Part shown: piece by piece, positions 20,213 through 26,508 of the stretch
Layout: the number at the start of each line of letters is the position of its first letter
Position numbering within the stretch: the first letter of the stretch is position 1
From: TMP-24 sp964600685
GTDB lineage: Bacteria > Pseudomonadota > Alphaproteobacteria > Rhodobacterales > Rhodobacteraceae
Reading direction: 5' to 3'
DNA length: 26,508 bases
NCBI GenBank assembly: GCA_964600685.1
Contig: CAZRKU010000040.1
Span: 1-26,508 of the forward strand
The notes under the pieces: generated by a model
What the model was told of the DNA's origin: nothing
What the model saw: the letters and a program-made list of their open reading frames with translations, nothing else
The model's database searches: none
Made by a program: the position numbers and the translations under genes

Positions 20213-22639
20213 TCAGCCCCGCATCCGCGCCCCGTCGGCATCCCACAGGGGCGCCGTCACCAGACGCGCCTTGCGGCGCTCGCCAAGGATCTCGATCTCG
20301 CCCTCCAGCCCGTCACGGATCAGCCCGACCGGGACGAAGGCCTGCGCGACCGATTTGCCGGTCCAGTGCGAATATCCGCCCGAAGAACAGAAGCCCACCA
20401 CCTTGTCGCCGATCCAGAGCGGCTCATAGGCCACCACATCTGCATCCTCCGCGTCGATGATGAAGGCGCAGAGCCGGCGCTTCGGTCCTTCGGCCTTTTC
20501 CTTCAGCGCGGCGGCCTTGCCGATCCATTCCGCAGGTTTGTTCCAGCGGATGAACCGGTCGATGCCGGTTTCGCCGGGGAAATAATCCGGGCTGAACTCG
20601 CGCGCCCACGACCCGAACCACTTGTCCAGGCGGAGCGACATCATCGCCCGCATGCCGAAGGGCCGGAGGCCCAGATCCTGACCGGCGGCCCAGAGCGCGT
20701 GCCAGAGGCTGCGCTGCTTCATGAAATCGCAGAAGATTTCATAACCCAGATCGCCGGTATAGCTGACGCGTTGCACCAGACAGTCGACGAGGCCGATCGT
20801 CAGGTGCCTGGCATCCATGAAGCGGAAGGCTTCGGCCGATACGTCGGCGCGGGTGACCCGCTCCAGAAGCTTGCGGGCGTTCGGCCCGGCGATCTGGAAG
20901 CCGGTGATCCGGTCCGAGACATTCTCGACCGTGACGCCTTCCTCCAGGTTCTTCTCGAACCAGCGCAGATGCTGGTCCTGCGCGCCGTAAGAGCCGGTGA
21001 TCTGGAACTCCGTGTCGCTGATGCAGGTCACGGTGAAATCACCGATGATCTTGCCCTTGGGCGACAGCATCGGGGTCAGAGACAGGCGGCCCTTTTGCGG
21101 GATCGCACCGGCCATGATCCGGTCGAGCCAGGCCCGCGCCTTCGGGCCTGTGACGCGGAACTTGCCGAAATTCTGCACCTCGTTGATGCCCACCGCCTCG
21201 CGCACCGCGAAGACTTCCTGGCGGGTCGCTTCCCAGGCGTTCGACCGTTTGAAGGTCGGCTCCTCGTAGCGCGGATCGCCCGGCAGCGCGAAATAGCTGG
21301 CGACCTCCAGCCCGTATTGCTGGCCCCAGACCGCACCCATCTGGTCGAAAATGTCATACATCGGCGTGGTGCGGAATGGTCGGGCGGCGGGGCGTTCCTC
21401 GTTCGGGTAGCTGACCGAGAAGCGCATCTGATAATTTTCGATGACCTTGGGCACCGTATAACCCGGCGTCGTCCATTTGCCGAACCGCGCCACGTCGAAA
21501 CCGCGCGGGTCCACCTCCGTCTCGCCATGGATCATCCACTCGGCCAGCGACTTGCCCATGCCGCCGCCCTGCGAAAAGCCGGCCATGACCGCGCAGGCCG
21601 ACCAGTAGTTCCTGAGCCCCGGCACCGGGCCGATCAGCGGGTTGCCGTCGGGGGCGAAGGTGAAAGGCCCGTGGATCACGCTCTTCACGCCGGTGCGTTC
21701 CAGAACCGGGAAGCGGCGATAGGCGAAATTCACGCTGTCTTCGATCTTGTCGAACTGCTCGTTCAGCAGTTCGTGCCCGAAGGTCCAGGGGGTGCCGTCG
21801 ACCGACCATGGCTCGCAGGGTTTTTCGTAGAAACCGATGCAGAGGCCGCGTCCTTCCTGCCGCAGATAGCTTTCCCCGCCGGGGTCCATCACATGCGGGA
21901 ATTCCTTGCCGGATTTCAGGATATCCATGATCTCGGGAATGTCGTCGGTCACCAGATACTGATGCGCCATCGGCAAGAGCGGCAGATAGACGCCCGCCAT
22001 GGCGCCGACCTCCCGCGCCCAGAGGCCGCCGGCATTGACAAGATGTTCGGCGATGATCGTGCCCTTTTCGGTCACGACCTCCCACGATCCGTCCACGCGC
22101 GGGTTGGTTTCCAGAACCCGGTTGTGTTCGACGATCTCCGCCCCGCCCATCTTGGCGGCGCGCGCATAGGCATGCGTCGTGCCCGACGGGTCGAGGTGGC
22201 CGTCCAGCGGATCGTAGAGCGCGCCGATGATGCCCTTGGTGTTGACCTGCCCGTAGGTGAATTTCTCGATCTCCTCCGGCCCGAGGATTTCGGTATGCAG
22301 CCCCATGTAGCGATGCTTGGCGCGTTCGGCTTTCAGCATCTCGAACCGGGCCTGATTGTCGGCGAGGGTGATGCCGCCGACATGGTGCAGGCCGCAGGAC
22401 ATGCCGGTGATCTTTTCCAGTTCCTTGTAAAGCTGGATCGTGTAGCCCTGAAGCGCGGCCATGTTCGTGTCGCCGTTCAGCGTATGGAACCCGCCCGCCG
22501 CATGCCAGGTGGAGCCGGAGGTGAGCGTCGATCGTTCGATCAGCATCACGTCGGGCCAGCCGTATTTGGTCAGGTGATAGAGAACCGAGCAGCCGACAAC
22601 GCCGCCACCGATTACCGCGACCTGGGTATGGGTCTTCAT
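20213..22639 (-). CDS. Dimethylglycine/sarcosine dehydrogenase-like flavoprotein (FAD + GcvT)
   Basis: An 808-residue fusion. The N-terminal FAD-dependent oxidoreductase (DAO) domain has VAVIGGGVVGCSVLYHLTKYG (GxGxxG at residues 11-16) and TSGSTWHAAG, the site of covalent flavin attachment in relatives. A central FAO_M-type linker is followed by a C-terminal GcvT aminomethyltransferase-like domain (from about residue 430) with GKIIGDFTVTCI, GPNARKLLERV and YTGDLGYEIFC. Such enzymes demethylate dimethylglycine or sarcosine and pass the one-carbon unit to tetrahydrofolate, as in glycine betaine catabolism of marine relatives. The substrate is not proven here. GGGAG lies about 6 bases before the start, and a perfect palindromic operator candidate lies 62-82 bases upstream. 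Confidence 0.88.
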   Translation of the reverse strand: MKTHTQVAVIGGGVVGCSVLYHLTKYGWPDVMLIERSTLTSGSTWHAAGGFHTLNGDTNMAALQGYTIQLYKELEKITGMSCGLHHVGGITLADNQARFEMLKAERAKHRYMGLHTEILGPEEIEKFTYGQVNTKGIIGALYDPLDGHLDPSGTTHAYARAAKMGGAEIVEHNRVLETNPRVDGSWEVVTEKGTIIAEHLVNAGGLWAREVGAMAGVYLPLLPMAHQYLVTDDIPEIMDILKSGKEFPHVMDPGGESYLRQEGRGLCIGFYEKPCEPWSVDGTPWTFGHELLNEQFDKIEDSVNFAYRRFPVLERTGVKSVIHGPFTFAPDGNPLIGPVPGLRNYWSACAVMAGFSQGGGMGKSLAEWMIHGETEVDPRGFDVARFGKWTTPGYTVPKVIENYQMRFSVSYPNEERPAARPFRTTPMYDIFDQMGAVWGQQYGLEVASYFALPGDPRYEEPTFKRSNAWEATRQEVFAVREAVGINEVQNFGKFRVTGPKARAWLDRIMAGAIPQKGRLSLTPMLSPKGKIIGDFTVTCISDTEFQITGSYGAQDQHLRWFEKNLEEGVTVENVSDRITGFQIAGPNARKLLERVTRADVSAEAFRFMDARHLTIGLVDCLVQRVSYTGDLGYEIFCDFMKQRSLWHALWAAGQDLGLRPFGMRAMMSLRLDKWFGSWAREFSPDYFPGETGIDRFIRWNKPAEWIGKAAALKEKAEGPKRRLCAFIIDAEDADVVAYEPLWIGDKVVGFCSSGGYSHWTGKSVAQAFVPVGLIRDGLEGEIEILGERRKARLVTAPLWDADGARMRG

Positions 22640-22700
22640 GCTATGCTCCCGCTCAATCTGCGCCCAATCAAGGCGCTTTGCGGGAGGCGCTCATGTCATC

Positions 22701-22721
22701 TTGCGACAAATAGTGTCGCAA
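22701..22721. promoter_or_regulatory. Perfect 8-5-8 palindrome, candidate operator
   Basis: TTGCGACA (22701-22708) and TGTCGCAA (22714-22721) are perfect reverse complements around AATAG. The site is 62-82 bases upstream of the dimethylglycine-dehydrogenase-like gene, which reads leftward, so it sits where its promoter should be. It suggests control by a dimeric regulator such as a LysR-, GntR- or MerR-type protein; the regulator is not visible. The scaffold gap begins 7 bases to the right. Confidence 0.6.
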
Positions 22722-22727
22722 AGAACG

Positions 22728-22827
22728 NNNNNNNNNNNNNNNNNNNNNNNNNNNNNNNNNNNNNNNNNNNNNNNNNNNNNNNNNNNNNNNNNNNNNNNNN
22801 NNNNNNNNNNNNNNNNNNNNNNNNNNN
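22728..22827. other. Assembly gap (100 N)
   Basis: Exactly 100 N, the convention for a scaffold join of unknown size. The rest of the acyl-CoA synthetase-like gene (normally over 1.2 kb more) and perhaps other genes are missing here, so adjacency across the gap is not proven. Confidence 0.99.
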
Positions 22828-23146
22828 GTGGTCCGTCATCACCACAAGCCGGTCGTCGCCCCCCACGGCGGCGCTGCGCAGGCCCGGAGATCAGGCTGCC
22901 GGGCGTCGCGAGGATGACCGCCTGCCCGTGCGCCAGCGCGGCCAGATCGGCGGTGATCATGCCGGCCCGCGCCTCGATCTCGATGCCGAGCAGAAGCGGC
23001 TTGCCGTGGTAAGGGCCAAGGGACGACAGCTTGCCTTTCCATTCCTCCACCCGAAGCGCGAGTTCTGGGTAGGAAACCCGACCGTCCCGCTGGTCAACGA
23101 GGGCCGTGGACGCACCAAAACGCCCGAATTGGCGGAAAAAGGACAT
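22828..23146 (-). CDS. AMP-binding (acyl-CoA synthetase-like) enzyme, N-terminal fragment
   Basis: About 105 residues before the gap. The start of an adenylate-forming enzyme is visible: FGASTALVDQRDGRVSYPEL, then LLLGIEIEARAGMITADLAALAHGQAVILATPGS, which is the standard N-terminal layout (LV-G..SY.EL...LL.I......I....A...G). The ATP motif and catalytic residues lie in the gap. Near 22882 the GC-rich third-position pattern jumps frame: SLISG is best continued as LRSAAVGGDDRLVVMTDH in the other frame, so a single-base frameshift or sequencing error close to the contig edge is likely. Start ATG 23146 lacks a clear Shine-Dalgarno. It lies 87 bases after livM on the same strand. Confidence 0.65.
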
Positions 23147-23233
23147 TATGCAAGAGCCTGAACAAACTGGCCGGATCAAGCAAACTGACCTCGACCATAC
23201 CGACGGGCCGCAGTCGCGCGAAGCGTCGTCCGC

Positions 23234-24589
23234 TTACTTCTCGGGAATGAGCCCGCGCGGGCTGAAGCGAAGCACCAGCAGCAGAATCAACCCCATGGTG
23301 ATCGTGCGCATCTGGGCCGCACTTTCGATGAGATACTGCTTGAGCGTGGAGGCATCATCCATGCCCTGCGTCACGGTCCACATCATCGCATTGCCCCAGG
23401 GATCGACCTTGATCCACAGGAACCAGACCAGGAACGCGCCGAGGATGGCCCCCCAGTTGTTTCCCGAACCGCCGATGATGACCATCAGCCAGATGGTGAA
23501 CGTATAGCGCAAGGGCGTGAAGCTGCCGGGGGTCAACTGCCCGTCGAGCGTGATCAGCATGGCCCCGGCCACCCCGCAGATCGCCGAGCCGAGGACGAAG
23601 ATCTGCAGGTGGCGGCCGGTCACGTTCTTGCCCATCGCGCGCGCTGCGGTCTCGTTGTCGCGGATCGCGCGCATCATCCGCCCCCAGGGGCTTTTGAGCG
23701 CGAGTTCGGAGGCCACGAAGATCAGCGCCAGAACCGCGACGAAGAGCGAGCCATAGAGAAGTTTCACCATGATGGTCGAGGTGGTGACCGGGTTCCAGCC
23801 CATGTTGGCCACCCAGTCCTGAAACCAGCTTGCGGCCTGGAGGTTCACTTCGTCCGGCACCGGCCAGGGGCGCGGGATGTTGATGATGTTCTTCACGCCC
23901 CGGTCCAGCCAGTCCTCGTTCTTCAGGACGGCGACGATGATTTCGCCGATCCCGAGCGTGGCGATGGCCAGATAGTCGGACCGAAGGCCCAGTGCCGTCT
24001 TGCCGATGACCCAGGCAGCGCCCGCGGCGAGCAATCCGCCCACCGGCCATGAGAGAAGCGCGGGCAGGCCAAGGCCGCCGATATTGCCGTTGGTTGCCGG
24101 GTTGTTAGCCTCGATGAAGGTAATGGCCGGGTCGAGGATCGCCCGATAAAGGAAAAATCCCCCGATCAGGAGCGCGCACATGGCCAGGAAGCGGCGTTTA
24201 CCCTGCATGCGGCCGTAGAGAAGGATTGCAGCCACGATGGCCGCGCCGCCGAAGATGAACCCCGCCAGAAGCCGGTAAAGTCCGCCGCCCGTCCAGACCT
24301 CTGGCACAACCGGCGAGGAGATCAGGACCGGCGCCAGCCCGCCGAGCGCGACGAAACCGACGATCCCGGTGTTGAAGAGTCCGGCATATCCCCACTGGAT
24401 GTTCACGCCGAGCGCCATGACCGCCGAGACCAGGCCGACGTTCAGGATGACCAGTGACGAGTTCCAGCTGCCGGCGAAGATCGTATATTCGGTTCCGGTC
24501 GGGCCGATCTTCCAGTCCCACAGTCCTTCGACGAGGAAAAGCAGGGCAATCCCGGCAAAGAGGGCAATGTTGCGCAGGTTGAGGGTCAT
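23234..24589 (-). CDS. livM: Branched-chain amino-acid ABC transporter permease LivM
   Basis: A 451-residue inner-membrane permease with about ten hydrophobic segments. Family marks are GVNIQWGYAGLFNTGIVGFVALGG near residue 60, LRSDYLAIATLGIGEI, and the EAA-like loop SPWGRMMRAIRDNETAARAMGKN, which couples to the ATPase. The length is at the upper end for LivM, owing to extra segments between the first loop and the core. It pairs with LivH, whose stop overlaps this start (ATGA). Typical cargo is leucine/isoleucine/valine, but this family also carries amides, urea or aromatic acids. Confidence 0.93.
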   Translation of the reverse strand: MTLNLRNIALFAGIALLFLVEGLWDWKIGPTGTEYTIFAGSWNSSLVILNVGLVSAVMALGVNIQWGYAGLFNTGIVGFVALGGLAPVLISSPVVPEVWTGGGLYRLLAGFIFGGAAIVAAILLYGRMQGKRRFLAMCALLIGGFFLYRAILDPAITFIEANNPATNGNIGGLGLPALLSWPVGGLLAAGAAWVIGKTALGLRSDYLAIATLGIGEIIVAVLKNEDWLDRGVKNIINIPRPWPVPDEVNLQAASWFQDWVANMGWNPVTTSTIMVKLLYGSLFVAVLALIFVASELALKSPWGRMMRAIRDNETAARAMGKNVTGRHLQIFVLGSAICGVAGAMLITLDGQLTPGSFTPLRYTFTIWLMVIIGGSGNNWGAILGAFLVWFLWIKVDPWGNAMMWTVTQGMDDASTLKQYLIESAAQMRTITMGLILLLVLRFSPRGLIPEK

Positions 24590-25596
24590 ACCGCTTTCCC
24601 CTTGAAGATGCCGGTCGGCTTGAACAGAAGGACGATGATCAGGATCGCGAAGCTGACCGAGAATTTGTAGTCGGTGGACAGGATCTGCAGCAGGCCATCA
24701 GGCGCCAGGCTGTCGGGCAGCACATAGGTCGCGACCTTTTTCCAGGCATAGGTGATGCCCACTTCCGAGAAGGCGACGAGGAAGCCCCCGGCGATGGCGC
24801 CCAGCGGATTGCCAAGCCCGCCCACGACCGCCGCCGCGAAGATCGGCAACAGAAGCGAGAAGTAGTTGAACGCCTTGTAGGCCTTGTCGAGCCCGTAGAG
24901 CGTGCCGGCGATCACCGCGATGCTGGTGGCGATGATCCAAGTGATCTGCACCACCCGTTCGGGGTTGATGCCGGACAGCAGCGCCAGATCCTCGTTGTCC
25001 GAATAGGCGCGCATCGACTTGCCGGTGCGGGTGGAGTTGAGAAACCAGAAGAGCGCCCAGACGACCAGCCCCGCCGTGACCAATGTCAGCAACTGGGTCG
25101 AACGCAGCGACAACCCTTCGGCAAGGCCGGTCGCCGCCTTGAACCCTGCCGGGTCGATCAGGAACTTGGTCCCGTCGGCGAACCGGATCTCCTCGACCCC
25201 GATGAGGAAGCGGGTGATGCCCGACATGATGAACATCACGCCCATGGAGGCGATGACGACGATCACCGGTTTCGCCCGCACCTTGCGGTAGTAGCGGTAG
25301 ACCATCCGGTCGGTCGCCAGAACCAGAAGCGAGGTGAAGAAGATCCCGAAGGGCAGGGCCAGAAGCGCGGTCGGCAGGGGGCCAAGGCCAATCCCCATCG
25401 ACTGGAACCACCAGGTGAACAGGATCACCACCCCGGTTCCGAAGGCCATCGTATCGCCAAGGGCGAAGTTCGAGAAGCGCAGGACACCATAGATCAGCGT
25501 CGCCCCGAGCGCCCCGAGCGCGAGTTGCGCCCCGTAGGCCGCCGCCGGAATGAAGACGAAGTTCAGGAAGGCGACGATTGCGTTGAGAATATCCAT
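24586..25596 (-). CDS. livH: Branched-chain amino-acid ABC transporter permease LivH
   Basis: A 336-residue permease with about eight membrane spans. Marks are GALGATLIYGVLRFSNFALGDTMAFG at the N-terminus, VIASMGVMFIMSGITRFLIG, the coupling loop TRTGKSMRAYSDNEDLALLSGINPERV and NPLGAIAGGFLVAFSEVG. It lies 3 bases after livF and overlaps livM, so the four liv genes form one operon reading leftward. The periplasmic binding protein gene is not in the window. Confidence 0.94.
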   Translation of the reverse strand: MDILNAIVAFLNFVFIPAAAYGAQLALGALGATLIYGVLRFSNFALGDTMAFGTGVVILFTWWFQSMGIGLGPLPTALLALPFGIFFTSLLVLATDRMVYRYYRKVRAKPVIVVIASMGVMFIMSGITRFLIGVEEIRFADGTKFLIDPAGFKAATGLAEGLSLRSTQLLTLVTAGLVVWALFWFLNSTRTGKSMRAYSDNEDLALLSGINPERVVQITWIIATSIAVIAGTLYGLDKAYKAFNYFSLLLPIFAAAVVGGLGNPLGAIAGGFLVAFSEVGITYAWKKVATYVLPDSLAPDGLLQILSTDYKFSVSFAILIIVLLFKPTGIFKGKAV

Positions 25597-25599
25597 TCC

Positions 25600-26310
25600 T
25601 CAGCCCCCCAGGAACGTGCGGCGGACTTCCGGGTCGGCCATCAGGGCCTTGCCGGTGTCGGTGTAGCGGTTCGCGCCCTGCACAAGGACATATCCCTGAT
25701 CGGCAATTTCCAGCGCCTGCCGGGCATTCTGTTCGACCATCAGGATCGAGATGCCGGTGCGGGCCACCTCGATGATCCGGTCGAAAAGCTCGTCCATCAC
25801 GATGGGCGAAACGCCGGCCGTCGGTTCGTCCAGCATCAGGACCTTGGGCTGGGTCATCAGCGCGCGGCCGACCGCGACCTGCTGGCGCTGACCGCCCGAC
25901 AGTTCCCCTGCGGGCTGGCGGCGCTTGTCCTTCAGGATCGGGAACAGGTGATAGACCTGTTCCATCGTGTCGCCGACATCCTCCCTGCGGATGAAGGCGC
26001 CCATTTCCAGGTTTTCCTCGACCGTCCTCGACGGGACGACGTTGTTGACCTGCGGCACGAAGCCCATGCCCCTGCGGACCCGGTCCTGCGGCGACAGCGT
26101 GGTGATGTCCTCGCCGTCAAGCCGCACATGGCCGCCCCGCAAGTTCAGCATGCCGAAGACGGCCTTCATCGCGGTGGACTTGCCCGCGCCGTTCGGGCCG
26201 ACGATCACCGCGATCTTGCCCTTTTCGACCGCAAGCGTGCACTCGTGCAGGATATCGGCCGCCCCATAGCCGCCGGTCATCTTTTCGCCGATGAGGAACG
26301 GTTCAGCCAT
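25600..26310 (-). CDS. livF: Branched-chain amino-acid ABC transporter ATPase LivF
   Basis: A 236-residue ABC ATPase with Walker A GPNGAGKS (residues 38-45), signature LSGGQ (137-141), Walker B VLMLDEPTAG (about 157-166) and the H-region after ILMVEQN. Size and the MVEQN/QALEIADQGYVLVQG ending fit LivF. Its start overlaps the livG stop by 8 bases. Confidence 0.95.
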   Translation of the reverse strand: MAEPFLIGEKMTGGYGAADILHECTLAVEKGKIAVIVGPNGAGKSTAMKAVFGMLNLRGGHVRLDGEDITTLSPQDRVRRGMGFVPQVNNVVPSRTVEENLEMGAFIRREDVGDTMEQVYHLFPILKDKRRQPAGELSGGQRQQVAVGRALMTQPKVLMLDEPTAGVSPIVMDELFDRIIEVARTGISILMVEQNARQALEIADQGYVLVQGANRYTDTGKALMADPEVRRTFLGG

Positions 26311-26508
26311 GCGCCTCTTCCTTGATCTTGTTCTTCAGGCCGCGGCCCAGATAGGCCTCGATCACCGCTTCATTGGCCTTGACCTCGGCGGCGGTGCCTT
26401 TGGCCAGCACGCGGCCCTCGGCCATCACGATGACCGGATCGCAAAGGCGGCCGATGAAATCCATGTCATGCTCGATCACGCAGAAGGTGTAGCCGCGTTC
26501 CTTGTTCA
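26303..26508 (-). CDS. livG: Branched-chain amino-acid ABC transporter ATPase LivG, C-terminal fragment
   Basis: The last 67 residues are in the window; the gene continues past the right edge. The fragment reads TFCVIEHDMDFIGRLCDPVIVMAEGRVLAKGT ... AVIEAYLGRG, the typical LivG ending with the H-loop histidine in EHDM. Its stop lies inside the livF start region (8-base overlap), implying translational coupling. Confidence 0.93.
   Translation of the reverse strand, partial: NKERGYTFCVIEHDMDFIGRLCDPVIVMAEGRVLAKGTAAEVKANEAVIEAYLGRGLKNKIKEEAHG

Noticed and set aside
20366..23161. 931-codon plus-strand frame
   Set aside because: It runs antisense to the flavoprotein and straight through 100 N, so it is an artefact.
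1..26508. CRISPR array, prophage or insertion sequence
   Set aside because: No regularly spaced repeats, transposase, integrase or phage genes were seen in any frame.

Overview
The window is high-GC alphaproteobacterial chromosome, most probably from the Rhodobacteraceae (Rhodobacter/Rhodovulum/Paracoccus relatives). The evidence is a CtrA C-terminus, the ctrA-ligA-recG order, a Hint_2-type protein typical of this family, a LexA box of the alphaproteobacterial GTTC-N7-GTTC type, and GC-rich third codon positions in nearly every gene. A run of exactly 100 N (22728-22827) marks a scaffold gap, so the sequence is a draft assembly.

Left part (1-9000), mostly housekeeping: the end of ctrA, ligA and recG (stop and start overlapping), a 43-residue single-span membrane protein directly behind an SOS box, a strong terminator, a NifU/IscU-like protein divergent from hisI, and gyrA with its own promoter and terminator. 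A short unrecognised protein and an outer-membrane beta-barrel protein follow.

Middle (9800-18100): trmFO overlaps gluQRS (tRNA modification). Then come a GT87-like membrane glycosyltransferase and an arginine catabolism unit, rocF-ocd (arginase, ornithine cyclodeaminase), divergent from an Lrp/AsnC regulator that probably controls it. A DedA/YqaA-type membrane protein overlaps a dsbB copy that is both frameshifted and truncated. A YpfJ-type zinc peptidase and tRNA-Leu(CAA) close this part.

Right part (18100-26508): an AT-rich stretch leads into a Hint-domain protein and a 34-residue hydrophobic peptide, which together look like a small accessory patch behind the tRNA. A MobA/MocA-like nucleotidyltransferase and a dimethylglycine/sarcosine-dehydrogenase-like flavoprotein follow. 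After the gap come the start of an acyl-CoA synthetase-like gene and a branched-chain amino-acid-type ABC transporter (livG-livF-livH-livM).

The most interesting points are the SOS-box-controlled 43-residue membrane protein (a candidate SOS division inhibitor or stress peptide), a two-copy element that begins at a stop codon between convergent genes, a relic of the ocd 3' end beyond the glycosyltransferase gene that suggests an insertion, and the decayed dsbB.
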